DNA of 64,000 bases, from contig JAMONN010000212.1 of assembly GCA_027065775.1 (NCBI GenBank), positions 1 to 64,000 of the forward strand. Reading direction: 5' to 3'. The stretch's first letter is position 1. Every line of letters begins with the position of its first letter. The notes beneath the pieces were generated by a model. It worked only from the letters and a program-made list of their open reading frames with translations, made no database searches and was not told the origin of the DNA. Positions 17,677 to 26,332 of the stretch are shown here, piece by piece. This stretch comes from Flavobacteriaceae bacterium. Lineage in GTDB: Bacteria > Bacteroidota > Bacteroidia > Flavobacteriales > Flavobacteriaceae. The position numbers were made by a program, and so were the translations under genes.

Positions 17677-18867
17677 TTAATTTCTTTGAGAATCTTTGTG
17701 GTTCTTTGTGTGACTTTGTGATATAATCCTTTTTAATACCTCTTCTAATTTCTCTTTATTTATACATAAAGACAATCTTATATAACCTTTGCCATTTGAT
17801 CCAAAAATGATTCCTGGTGTTATAAAAACATCTTTTTTATATAATAAATCATCTGTGAATTCTATAGCGTTTTTGTCGTTTGGTATTTTTGCCCAAATAA
17901 ATAAACCAACACTGCTTTTATTGTATGTGCAATTTAGTTTGTCTAATATTTTCCAAACTATTTTTCTTCGCTTTTCATAAATTTTATTCTGATTATCAAA
18001 CCATTCATTTGTTGTTTTTAAAGCTGTAATCGCTCCTTTTTGAATGCCATAAAACATGCCTGAATCCATATTACTTTTCACTTGTAAAACAGTTTTGATA
18101 TAGGTTGATTTACCAAGTAACATACCAACTCGCCAACCTGCCATATTAAAGGTTTTGCTTAAGGAGTTTAATTCGATAGCAACCTCTTTTGCTCCGTTTA
18201 TAGATAAAATACTTAATGGTTTTTGATTTAAAACAAAACTATACGGATTATCATTTACCAATAATATTTGATGTTTTTTTGCAAAAGTAATTAGTTGTTT
18301 AAATAATGCTTTGGTTGCTACATTACCTGTTGGCATGTTAGGGTAATTTAGCCACATTATTTTTACTTTTTTTAAATCTAATTTTTCCAAATCTTCTATG
18401 TTTGGTAACCAATTATTTTCTTGTTTTAAATCATAAAAAACGGGTATTGCTTTCACTAATTTAGTTACGGAAGTATAGGTTGGATAACCAGGATTTGGTA
18501 TTAAAACTTCATCGCCTTCATTTAAAAAAGCCATAGAAATATGCATAATTCCTTCTTTTGACCCCATTAGAGGTAAAATTTCGTTATCGGAATTTAAAGT
18601 AACCTTATAATGTGTCTTATAAAAATCTGCAATGGTATTTCTAAATTCTGGCAAACCATTATAACTTTGGTATGAATGATTTTTCTCTTCTAAAACCGCA
18701 GCATTAATTGCATTAATTACATTTTTTGGTGGCGCTAAATCTGGTGAACCAATACCTAAATTTATTATTGGTTTTCCATCTTTAATTAAAGTACTAATTT
18801 CTTTTAATTTTGTAGAGAAATAATACTCTTTTACGTCATTTAATCTATTTGATTTATTTATTATCAT
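17677..18867 (-). CDS. Class I/II pyridoxal-phosphate aminotransferase (aromatic operon)
   Basis: The 396-residue enzyme has the fold-type I pattern NLGIGSPDLAPPKNVI near the start, MLNYP-type WLNYPNMPTGNVA, and the PLP lysine in LNSLSKTFNMAGWRVGML (about residue 235). It most likely makes phenylalanine or tyrosine from the keto acids, given its place between prephenate dehydratase and prephenate dehydrogenase. The last 14 residues (SQSHTKNHKDSQRN) are encoded by a CACAAAG-type intergenic repeat rather than by family sequence. A degenerate TCTGCG leader repeat precedes the start. Confidence 0.9.
   Translation of the reverse strand: MIINKSNRLNDVKEYYFSTKLKEISTLIKDGKPIINLGIGSPDLAPPKNVINAINAAVLEEKNHSYQSYNGLPEFRNTIADFYKTHYKVTLNSDNEILPLMGSKEGIMHISMAFLNEGDEVLIPNPGYPTYTSVTKLVKAIPVFYDLKQENNWLPNIEDLEKLDLKKVKIMWLNYPNMPTGNVATKALFKQLITFAKKHQILLVNDNPYSFVLNQKPLSILSINGAKEVAIELNSLSKTFNMAGWRVGMLLGKSTYIKTVLQVKSNMDSGMFYGIQKGAITALKTTNEWFDNQNKIYEKRRKIVWKILDKLNCTYNKSSVGLFIWAKIPNDKNAIEFTDDLLYKKDVFITPGIIFGSNGKGYIRLSLCINKEKLEEVLKRIISQSHTKNHKDSQRN
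17683..17735 (-). repeat. CACAAAG-type repeat at the aminotransferase/tyrA junction
   Basis: Read on the minus strand, this is a series of ACAAAG/TCAAAG words (CACAAAGTCACACAAAGAAC and onward). The repeat straddles the end of the aminotransferase gene, so its last dozen or so codons are repeat sequence. It continues almost to the tyrA start, in the same orientation as the gene it precedes. Confidence 0.6.
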
Positions 18868-18875
18868 TTTTAGAC

Positions 18876-18925
18876 TCTGATTTTTTTTTGATACGGATTT
18901 CGCAGATTTGTACGGATTTTTTTAC
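18876..18925 (-). repeat. TCTGCG/TCCGTA leader repeat before the aminotransferase gene
   Basis: On the minus strand the sequence reads AAATCCGTACAAATCTGCGA then AATCCGTATC, ending about 10 bases before the ATG. It has the same sense relative to the downstream gene as the copies before sdhA, tolC and moeA. Confidence 0.55.
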
Positions 18926-18947
18926 TTTTACCTTTTATCCAAAACCT

Positions 18948-19757
18948 TTAACCCTTTTTATATTTTCCTAATATTTTTACTTCACTAACTATTCCGTTTA
19001 ATTCTTGTAAAACGTTATTAAATTGTTCTTTTTCATTAAAAGTTACATCTACAAAAAATGAATATTCCCATGGGTTATCTATAATTGGTAACGATTGTAT
19101 TTTAGATAAATTTAATTGATGTTTCACAAAAACCTGTAACACTTCTACTAAACTACCTTGTTGGTGTTTTGTGATAAATTTTAAAGATACTTTGTTGAAA
19201 TCGATTATTTGTTTTGGTTCTTTATTTAGTATAAAAAACCGAGTGTAATTTTCTTTATTTGTCTGAATATTAGATTCTATAATTTTTAAGTTATAAATTT
19301 CTGCTGCTTTTTTACTTGCAATCGCTGCAATACCTTTTAGTTGTTTTTCTTGAATTAATCTTGCAACTTCTGCGGTATCACTTTCTTCAATTAATTTAAT
19401 ATGTGGTTGTTTTCTTAAAAAAACACGACATTGATTTATTGCCATAGGATGCGACCAAACTTCCTTAATATCTTTTAAAGATTGATTTTCTAACGCCATT
19501 AATTGATGCTGAATTGGTAAATATACTTCGCCAATAATATTTAGATTGTATTCATCTATTAATTTATAGTTTGCTAAAATTGCTCCAGCAATCGAGTTTT
19601 CTATTGCCATTACCAAGTAATCTACGTTATTGTTTGTTAGTAGTTTAGGCATTTCGTCAAAAGATAAACATTCGTTTAAAGTAATATTTTTACCAAAATA
19701 TTGATTTGCTGTAATATGATGAAATGATCCTTTTATACCTTGTATCGCTATTTTCAT
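18948..19757 (-). CDS. pheA: Prephenate dehydratase
   Basis: The 269-residue protein starts with KIAIQGIKGSFHHITANQYF. It has the substrate-site stretch VMAIENSIAGAIL (about residues 49-61), the ESDTAEVAR motif (about 124-132), and a C-terminal ACT domain for phenylalanine feedback (VSLKFITKHQQGSLVEVLQV, about 190-209). It converts prephenate to phenylpyruvate. It is the first gene of the aromatic operon, with the sdh terminator just upstream. Confidence 0.93.
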   Translation of the reverse strand: MKIAIQGIKGSFHHITANQYFGKNITLNECLSFDEMPKLLTNNNVDYLVMAIENSIAGAILANYKLIDEYNLNIIGEVYLPIQHQLMALENQSLKDIKEVWSHPMAINQCRVFLRKQPHIKLIEESDTAEVARLIQEKQLKGIAAIASKKAAEIYNLKIIESNIQTNKENYTRFFILNKEPKQIIDFNKVSLKFITKHQQGSLVEVLQVFVKHQLNLSKIQSLPIIDNPWEYSFFVDVTFNEKEQFNNVLQELNGIVSEVKILGKYKKG

Positions 19758-19806
19758 ATATATCCTTTAGACTATAATTTTTTAATTCCTAATTCTTTAT
19801 AAAAAG

Positions 19807-19834
19807 AAAAAGTCTCGATTTCTCGAGACTTTTT
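19807..19834 (-). terminator. Terminator of the succinate dehydrogenase operon
   Basis: AAAAAGTCTCGA (19807-19818) pairs with TCGAGACTTTTT (19823-19834) across a four-base loop. On the minus strand it ends in a T-rich run. It lies between the sdhB stop and the pheA start. Confidence 0.85.
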
Positions 19835-19992
19835 ATATTAGTTTTATTTTAAACATATAACAAATCCCTTCACTTTTTATAAAAGTAAAAGAAGTAATAA
19901 TAATTGTTAAATGTGCTGTTTAATTTCATATATTCTATAACAAATCTAAACTTTATTTTTGATTACACAATAAAAATGACGTTTTTTTGATT

Positions 19993-20733
19993 TTAAAGAC
20001 TCGCCTTTAAAAACTCACGATTCATTCTTGCTATATTTTCTAAAGAAATTCCTTTTGGACATTCTACTTCACAAGCACCTGTATTTGTACAGTTACCAAA
20101 ACCTTCTACGTCCATTTGATGAACCATATTTAAAACACGATCTGTAGCTTCAACTTGACCTTGTGGTAATAATGCATATTGACTCACTTTTGCAGCTACA
20201 AATAGCATTGCGCTTGAATTTTTACAAGTAGCAACACAAGCACCACAACCAATACAAGTTGCAGCATCCATTGCTTCATCGGCAGCGTGTTTAGAAATTG
20301 GTATTGCGTTTGCATCTTGTGTGTTACCAGAAGTATTTACGCTAATAAATCCACCAGATTGTTGAATACGTTCAAAAGACATTCTGTCTACAACCAAATC
20401 TTTAATTACCGGAAATGCTGCTGCTCTAAATGGTTCAATAGTTATAGTATCGCCATCTTTAAAGCTACGCATATGTAACTGACAAGTTGTAATACCACGA
20501 TCTGGACCATGTGCTTCACCATTAATATACATAGAACACATACCGCAAATTCCTTCACGACAATCGTGATCAAAAGCAACAGGTTCTTCGTCTTTTTCAA
20601 CTAATTGTTCATTTAAAACATCTATCATTTCTAAAAATGACATGTGTTCTGAAATATCAGTAACTTTATAATCTACCATTTTACCTTTGGCATCTTTATT
20701 TTTTTGTCTCCAGATTTTAAGTGTAAGATTCAT
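19993..20733 (-). CDS. sdhB: Succinate dehydrogenase/fumarate reductase iron-sulfur subunit
   Basis: The 246-residue subunit has all three cluster motifs. The [2Fe-2S] cysteines are at residues 58, 63, 66 and 84 (CREGICGMC and TTCQ). The [4Fe-4S] motif is [11 protein letters not shown] (about 155-165). The [3Fe-4S] motif is [14 protein letters not shown] (about 210). It passes electrons from SdhA to the membrane subunit. Instead of following sdhA directly, it starts only five bases after the stop of a PD-(D/E)XK-like gene, so its translation depends on the inserted pair being transcribed through. Confidence 0.95.
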   Translation of the reverse strand: MNLTLKIWRQKNKDAKGKMVDYKVTDISEHMSFLEMIDVLNEQLVEKDEEPVAFDHDCREGICGMCSMYINGEAHGPDRGITTCQLHMRSFKDGDTITIEPFRAAAFPVIKDLVVDRMSFERIQQSGGFISVNTSGNTQDANAIPISKHAADEAMDAATCIGCGACVATCKNSSAMLFVAAKVSQYALLPQGQVEATDRVLNMVHQMDVEGFGNCTNTGACEVECPKGISLENIARMNREFLKASL

Positions 20734-20738
20734 ACTTT

Positions 20739-21227
20739 TTAATTAAAAGTTAAACTATTTGTTTCGATATATTTAGTATTATAATTTACATTATAACGGT
20801 TTCTTCTATTCTTATCCGCTGAACTTGTTAAATTTGATGTACTTCTTAAATTTAAAATTACTTTTATTTTCATTTCTTCAATTTCAGGATATAAATTTAA
20901 AAAATAAGGTATTGTTACTTCAAACTTTTTTTCAGCATTTTTCTTTGCTTTACTTCTTTGTTTAATTTTCACATCTTTTGCTTCAATAAAGTAAAATTCA
21001 TCTTTAAAAATAATTATCCAATCGCATTTTTTCAAATTTTTATTAGTCATTAAGCATTCATCATTTTGAAAAAAATCGACATTAATATTAGATTTATTTA
21101 TAATATTTAAATTCCATTTTTCGTCTACTTTACAAAATAATGGTTTGTTATTTATATCGTCATCATAAATATAATAATCTCCTTTTTTTAAAGGATAATG
21201 ACATTTTGTATCTAATTTTTCAATCAT
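20739..21227 (-). CDS. Small PD-(D/E)XK-nuclease-like protein paired with an AAA ATPase
   Basis: This 162-residue protein is not a known family to me. The segment [20 protein letters not shown] contains Asp69, Glu82 and Lys84 in the D-x(n)-E-x-K arrangement of the PD-(D/E)XK nuclease fold. A basic stretch [15 protein letters not shown] follows (about residues 87-101). Its ATG overlaps the ATPase stop (21224-21227, ATGA-type), and its stop is five bases before sdhB. The layout suggests a nuclease effector controlled by the ATPase. Nuclease activity is inferred from one motif only; a structural role is possible. Confidence 0.6.
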   Translation of the reverse strand: MIEKLDTKCHYPLKKGDYYIYDDDINNKPLFCKVDEKWNLNIINKSNINVDFFQNDECLMTNKNLKKCDWIIIFKDEFYFIEAKDVKIKQRSKAKKNAEKKFEVTIPYFLNLYPEIEEMKIKVILNLRSTSNLTSSADKNRRNRYNVNYNTKYIETNSLTFN

Positions 21228-22429
21228 CTAATATCTAATAGGTTTTCAAATTCATCATTCATATCATCAGACACTTCATCGATAATATTATCACTTATTA
21301 ATCCTGTTTTTTTGTCGATTATGCTTTTTGCTTTTCCGTTTTTTAGTTGATAACAACTAATGTCATCTACATTTAACCAATATTCTTCTTTTATTATTTT
21401 TTTAGTTGCTTTTTTATTTAATTGTCCTTTTTTATATGCCATTAAATAATCATTAATAGCAGATAAAAAATATGGTGAATGTGTAGGGATAATAAATGAA
21501 TGTCCATTTTCATTAACATTTTTAATAAAAAATGCCATTAATTTTTTTTGAGTACTTGGAAAAAGATTTATTTCTGGTTCTTCTACTATAAAAGTTCGTT
21601 TTCTTTTTTCAATTCCAGTGTAGTATTTAATTCCTAAAACTATTGGTATAGACGATTGATAACCACTTGCTCCATTAGACAAATTATAAAATGACAATTC
21701 ATCATTTTTTCTAGTTAAACCTTTACCATTTTCATTTTTATAATGGATTTCTAAATGTTCTATTTCTGTTTCAGTTTTATATTTATCAGCAATATTGTAT
21801 AAACTTGCTAATTGTCCATATAAAGTATCAGAATAATTAGGAGATTTACCCAAAGAAAAAATAGACTGTAGACCTCTTTCGGTAGGAAAATAAAAAGGGT
21901 TGTTCATTACACTTTTTACATTTAACCTAAAAAAATTCTCCGAAGGATGCCAATTTGGATCTAATAAATAAGTTTGTTTTGGTTTAATATCTTCTAATTC
22001 GCTAAGTAATTTTTTAAATTTTTTGGATTTCTCTATGATTTCACAATACGATACAGGTATTTTTTTTGTTATATATTTTTCGTTATCATCTAAACCAACA
22101 TTAAATGATTCTAACTTAGTTGAAACTTCAATTGTATAATCCTTACTTTTGTAAAAAATATATGTATTTTCTTTTTTATAACTTGCAATTCCCCAATCAA
22201 ATAATCCTTGATAAAAAGCACTTTCTCTTCTGCCTACACTTCCTTGAGGAACTAGGTTATAATCAACTATATAAGAAAAATACCTACAAACAGCCAAAAC
22301 CTTAGCAATAGTACTTTTACCAGTTGCTTGTTCACCAATAAGTATATTAATCTTTTTTAAATCAAGTTTAATATCCTTAATTGGACCAAAGTTTTTTATG
22401 ATTAATGTTTCTTTATTTTCCTTACTCAT
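21224..22429 (-). CDS. AAA/ABC-type ATPase (OLD-like, no Toprim) inserted in the sdh operon
   Basis: The 401-residue ATPase has Walker A GEQATGKST (residues 32-40). A signature-like LSNGASGYQSS is present, as is Walker B TFIVEEPEINLFPS, and the switch His lies in FIIPTHSPYFLSAIND. The C-terminus is acidic ([18 protein letters not shown]). This is the AAA_21/AAA_15 type common in defence ATPases such as PtuA or RloA. It overlaps a small nuclease-like gene by four bases and lies between sdhA and sdhB, where no relation to respiration is expected. A defence role is inferred. Confidence 0.8.
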   Translation of the reverse strand: MSKENKETLIIKNFGPIKDIKLDLKKINILIGEQATGKSTIAKVLAVCRYFSYIVDYNLVPQGSVGRRESAFYQGLFDWGIASYKKENTYIFYKSKDYTIEVSTKLESFNVGLDDNEKYITKKIPVSYCEIIEKSKKFKKLLSELEDIKPKQTYLLDPNWHPSENFFRLNVKSVMNNPFYFPTERGLQSIFSLGKSPNYSDTLYGQLASLYNIADKYKTETEIEHLEIHYKNENGKGLTRKNDELSFYNLSNGASGYQSSIPIVLGIKYYTGIEKRKRTFIVEEPEINLFPSTQKKLMAFFIKNVNENGHSFIIPTHSPYFLSAINDYLMAYKKGQLNKKATKKIIKEEYWLNVDDISCYQLKNGKAKSIIDKKTGLISDNIIDEVSDDMNDEFENLLDIR

Positions 22430-22468
22430 TTAATATATACTTTGTGAAAAGGTTATATAAAATATATC

Positions 22469-22504
22469 ATAAGTAAAGACGTTTTGCAAAACGTCTTTAC
22501 TTAT
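22469..22504. repeat. Perfect 36-bp palindrome at the sdhA stop codon
   Basis: The sequence is fully self-complementary about the point between 22486 and 22487 (core ACGTTTTGCAAAACGT). It covers the last codons and the TAA of sdhA. No T tract follows, so it is not a typical terminator. Its form (GTAAAGACG arms) resembles the dispersed GTAGAGACG-type palindromes I recall from other Flavobacteria. It marks the exact left edge of the ATPase-nuclease insertion. Confidence 0.75.
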
Positions 22505-24512
22505 AACTCCTAGTCTTCAACTCAATATCTTTAAATTCTAATTCTTCTTTGTGTAAAATTGCATCACTTGGTTCGCCTTTATATTCCCAAGCAGCCACGT
22601 ATTTGTAATTTTCATCATCTCTTAATGCTTCTCCTTTTTGTGGACCATCTGTTTCTACAGATTCATCTCTAAAATGTCCGCCACAAGATTCGTTACGGTT
22701 TAAAGCATCTTTTGCAAATAATTCTCCTAATTCTAAGAAATCTGCAACTCTACCTGCTTTTTCTAATTCTTGATTAAATTCGTTTAATGATCCTGGTACT
22801 TTTACGTTTTTCCAGAAATCTTCTCGTATCTCTTTAATTTCAGTAATAGCTTCTTTTAAATGTTTTTCATTTCTTGCCATACCTACTTTATCCCACATTA
22901 CTTTCCCTAATTTTTTATGGAAATAATCAACAGAATGTGTTCCTTTATTATTAATGAAAAAATCTAAACGTTCTTTCACTTCTTTTTCTGCTTGTTCAAA
23001 TTCTGTAGAATCTGTAGAAATTGTTCCTGTTCTAATATCATCCGATAAATAATCGCCAATAGTATAAGGTAATACAAAATAACCATCGGCTAAACCTTGC
23101 ATTAATGCAGATGCACCAAGTCTGTTTGCTCCGTGATCTGAAAAATTTGCTTCACCAATACAATACAAACCTTCTACAGTTGTCATTAAATTATAATCTA
23201 CCCAAACGCCACCCATTGTATAATGTGTTGCAGGATAAATCATCATTGGTGTTTCATACGGATTTTCAGCAATAATTTTTTCATACATTTGGAATAAATT
23301 CCCGTACTTTTCTTCAATAATTGCTTGTCCTAATTTTATAATTTCCGCTTTGGAAGGATTAGAAATATTATGAATTTTTGCTTGTTCATTACCATATCTT
23401 ACAAAGGCAGAAGCAAAGTCTAAATAAACTGCTTCGCCAGTTGCATTCACACCAAAACCAGCATCGCAACGTTCTTTTGCTGCTCTAGAAGCAACATCAC
23501 GTGGCACTAAATTACCAAATGCAGGATAACGTCTTTCTAAATAATAATCTCTATTTTCTTCAGCAATTTCGGTAGGTTTTAATTTACCTTGTTGAATTGC
23601 TTTTGCATCTTCTATTCTTGCTGGCACCCAAATTCTTCCGTCATTACGTAAAGATTCAGACATTAAAGTCAATTTAGACTGATAATCACCTGATCTTGGA
23701 ATACAAGTTGGGTGAATTTGTGTATAACAAGGGTTTGCGAAAAATGCACCTTTTTTATGAATTTTCCAAGCGGCAGTTGCGTTTGAACCCATTGCGTTGG
23801 TTGATAAAAAGTAAACATTTCCATAACCACCAGTTGCAATTACTACTGCATGTGCCGAGTGTCTTTCTATTTCGCCAGTAATTAAATTACGTGCAATAAT
23901 ACCTCTTGCTTTTCCGTCAACTTTTACAACATCTAACATTTCATGTCTGTTGTGCATGGTAATTTTACCACGAGCAATTTGTCTATTCATTGCTGAATAT
24001 GCTCCTAAAAGAAGTTGTTGACCAGTTTGTCCTTTTGCGTAAAATGTTCTAGAAACTAAAACACCACCAAAAGATCGATTGTCTAATAAACCACCATAAT
24101 CTCTCGCAAACGGAACACCTTGTGCAACACATTGATCTATAATATTACCTGAAACTTCAGCTAAACGATATACATTTGCTTCACGTGAACGATAATCGCC
24201 ACCTTTTACGGTATCATAAAATAAACGATAGTTAGAATCACCATCGCCCATATAATTTTTTGCAGCATTAATTCCGCCTTGTGCAGCAATTGAATGTGCT
24301 CTACGTGGCGAATCTTGATAACAAAACGCTTTTACATTATAACCTAATTCGGCTAAAGTTGCAGCAGCAGAACCGCCAGCTAAACCTGTACCAATAACAA
24401 TAATATCAATATTACGTTTGTTTGCAGGATTTACTAAATCAATTTTATTTTTATAATTCGTCCATAAATCAGCAATAGAATCACCTTTAGGAACTTTTGA
24501 ATCTAGTTTCAT
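22497..24512 (-). CDS. sdhA: Succinate dehydrogenase/fumarate reductase flavoprotein subunit
   Basis: The 671-residue flavoprotein has the FAD-binding motif [19 protein letters not shown] (about residues 46-64). The histidyl-FAD region is [20 protein letters not shown], and substrate-site sequences include [12 protein letters not shown] and [16 protein letters not shown]. It oxidises succinate to fumarate in the respiratory chain and TCA cycle. The large size is normal for the Bacteroidota type. The last codons lie inside a perfect palindrome. A TCTGCG leader repeat separates it from sdhC. Confidence 0.95.
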   Translation of the reverse strand: MKLDSKVPKGDSIADLWTNYKNKIDLVNPANKRNIDIIVIGTGLAGGSAAATLAELGYNVKAFCYQDSPRRAHSIAAQGGINAAKNYMGDGDSNYRLFYDTVKGGDYRSREANVYRLAEVSGNIIDQCVAQGVPFARDYGGLLDNRSFGGVLVSRTFYAKGQTGQQLLLGAYSAMNRQIARGKITMHNRHEMLDVVKVDGKARGIIARNLITGEIERHSAHAVVIATGGYGNVYFLSTNAMGSNATAAWKIHKKGAFFANPCYTQIHPTCIPRSGDYQSKLTLMSESLRNDGRIWVPARIEDAKAIQQGKLKPTEIAEENRDYYLERRYPAFGNLVPRDVASRAAKERCDAGFGVNATGEAVYLDFASAFVRYGNEQAKIHNISNPSKAEIIKLGQAIIEEKYGNLFQMYEKIIAENPYETPMMIYPATHYTMGGVWVDYNLMTTVEGLYCIGEANFSDHGANRLGASALMQGLADGYFVLPYTIGDYLSDDIRTGTISTDSTEFEQAEKEVKERLDFFINNKGTHSVDYFHKKLGKVMWDKVGMARNEKHLKEAITEIKEIREDFWKNVKVPGSLNEFNQELEKAGRVADFLELGELFAKDALNRNESCGGHFRDESVETDGPQKGEALRDDENYKYVAAWEYKGEPSDAILHKEELEFKDIELKTRSYK

Positions 24513-24518
24513 ATGTTT

Positions 24519-24552
24519 AAATTTTCACGCAGATTTTACAGATTGCGCAGAT
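24519..24552 (-). repeat. TCTGCG leader repeat before sdhA
   Basis: On the minus strand it reads AATCTGCGCAATCTGTAAAA then TCTGCGTGAAAA, ending about a dozen bases before the sdhA ATG. This is the same word family and the same orientation relative to its gene as at moeA, tolC and hlyD. Confidence 0.6.
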
Positions 24553-24568
24553 TCTTATTTGTTATTTT

Positions 24569-25249
24569 TTAATGATTGAAATGATGAAAAAGTGCAATTA
24601 CTATAAATCCTAACGGAATTAGTATTGCATATAATTTACCAAATATTTTCATACCATTTGTGTATTTATTATTCGCTCCCATAGATTGAAAAGCAGAATT
24701 AAAACCATGTAATAAATGTAAGGATAAAAACACAAAACCTATTACATATAAAACAACTCGCCAAATTTCTTCAAATTTTTCTTGTAATTCATGGTAGTAT
24801 CTTAAACCAGAAATCCCTTCATGTGTACCTGACCAATCGCCTTGAATAAATTTTGTATTTATTTCTGGAAACCAAAAATCTATAAAGTGAATAACAATAA
24901 AAATTAAGATAAATAGACCGCTATAAATCATGTTTCTGCTCATCCAAGTAGAATTGGCAGCACCATTATTTTTATAATATTTTACACCTTGTGCTTTTTT
25001 ATTTTTAATTTCTAGGATAAAACCCATTATAAAATGAAAGACAACACCAATTATTAATATAGGTTGAATGGCGTATTGTACAATAGGGTTTGTACCCATA
25101 AAATGGGAAATTTCATTAAAAGTTTTACCGTTGTTAGGTAAAAGTGAAGTCATGTTTATAGCAAAATGTTGCAATAAAAATAACATTAGGAATAAAGCCG
25201 AAAGTGCCATAGCAAACTTTCTAGCAAGTGATGAAGATAAAATACTCAT
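24569..25249 (-). CDS. sdhC: Succinate dehydrogenase cytochrome b subunit
   Basis: The 226-residue membrane protein has five hydrophobic segments. His residues sit in transmembrane positions (FLLQHFAINM, GVVFHFIMGF, IVIHFIDFWF, LSLHLLHGFN) as expected for haem b ligands of the Bacteroidota/Wolinella-type single membrane subunit. It anchors SdhAB and reduces menaquinone. It is the first gene of the sdh operon, with a TACTTTTG promoter box 25 bases upstream. Confidence 0.92.
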   Translation of the reverse strand: MSILSSSLARKFAMALSALFLMLFLLQHFAINMTSLLPNNGKTFNEISHFMGTNPIVQYAIQPILIIGVVFHFIMGFILEIKNKKAQGVKYYKNNGAANSTWMSRNMIYSGLFILIFIVIHFIDFWFPEINTKFIQGDWSGTHEGISGLRYYHELQEKFEEIWRVVLYVIGFVFLSLHLLHGFNSAFQSMGANNKYTNGMKIFGKLYAILIPLGFIVIALFHHFNH

Positions 25250-25274
25250 TATTTTGATTTAAAAATGTAGGTAA

Positions 25275-25282
25275 CAAAAGTA
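25275..25282 (-). promoter_or_regulatory. -7 promoter box of the sdh operon (TACTTTTG)
   Basis: The minus strand reads TACTTTTG, an exact TAnnTTTG match, 25 bases upstream of the sdhC ATG. It would drive the sdh genes and the inserted ATPase-nuclease pair. Confidence 0.55.
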
Positions 25283-25376
25283 ACATTTTATATTGTACTG
25301 AAAAAATGATTTATGTCATACTTAATTATTAAGAATGGATATAAATAAAATTAAGAGGCATAATTTAACTAACATT

Positions 25377-26279
25377 TTAAGGTGTTATAATGCCATCTTG
25401 GTTTTTATTTTTTTTAATATTTACTAAGACTTCATGTAATGTTTCGGCTGCTAAACCATGCAAAACCAAATTATAAGCAGCATTATAAGTTGTTGCAGGA
25501 ACCATAGGATGTTTATTATTTACTAGACCTAAATGACTTGGCGTTCCTAAAATTTGTGCAGTATAAATTGAAATTGTTTCGTCTAATTGTAAAGAATTAG
25601 ATGCTCTTACAAAATCATTTGAAGTTAAAAAAAGTTGATAATATGGTGTAAAAAGTTCAATGGCAGACCTTAAATCTAATACATTTGTCCATTTATTTGG
25701 AAAATCGATATGATCAAACTGATCTTCGGTTATCATACTTAAATTTAGGGTTTCGACTTTTTTAATAATTGTATTTTTATTTGCTAATTCTCTGTTTAAA
25801 TTAATAACAAAATTGTACAAATTTAAATCGTGATTTAAAAATAAGTTATCTTTTACGTCATTAAAGTTTTTTGGTCTTAACGGATTTGTTTCTACTTGCA
25901 CACCTTCTATATTGTTAGCAATAAATTCTACTATTTCGGTACCAATATGAAAATGTCTAAAGATTAATAAATTTGCATTATTACTAACAAACTTTTTTAA
26001 ACCCCATGCTAAAATTTTGTGTAGCGTTTTTGGTGCATTGATTATCTTTGGAAAAAAGAACTTAAATAAATGAATAAAAAACATCAAAACTTTAGAAAAA
26101 AACATAATTAATGGCAGTAAATATTTGACCGATTTGGAGTCATTATCTAACATTAATGCTTTTTTAGTAGCGTTATTTAAAGGAATACTTGTATCTAAAT
26201 ATAATGCTAACCAAGGATTTGGATCTCTGCTATCATGTGTAGAAACATCAAATATTTTATTTTTCATTTTCATTTTCAT
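25377..26279 (-). CDS. Conserved protein of unknown function in a ketosynthase locus
   Basis: I do not recognise this 300-residue protein with certainty. It has a hydrophobic segment at about residues 53-77 (LLPLIMFFSKVLMFFIHLFK). A His-rich FRHFHIGTEIVEFIANNIEG follows at about 105-124, and the rest is largely helical. Three possible starts (26279, 26273, 26267) arise from the KMKMK N-terminus. It follows the ketosynthase-di-iron fusion gene by 53 bases on the same strand, so it probably works on the same lipid or ketone product. An integral or peripheral membrane enzyme is possible. Confidence 0.7.
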   Translation of the reverse strand: MKMKMKNKIFDVSTHDSRDPNPWLALYLDTSIPLNNATKKALMLDNDSKSVKYLLPLIMFFSKVLMFFIHLFKFFFPKIINAPKTLHKILAWGLKKFVSNNANLLIFRHFHIGTEIVEFIANNIEGVQVETNPLRPKNFNDVKDNLFLNHDLNLYNFVINLNRELANKNTIIKKVETLNLSMITEDQFDHIDFPNKWTNVLDLRSAIELFTPYYQLFLTSNDFVRASNSLQLDETISIYTAQILGTPSHLGLVNNKHPMVPATTYNAAYNLVLHGLAAETLHEVLVNIKKNKNQDGIITP

Positions 26280-26332
26280 ATTTATTTTATGATTAATTTC
26301 TTCCGCTAAAGCGAAAAAAAGTCAATATTAAA

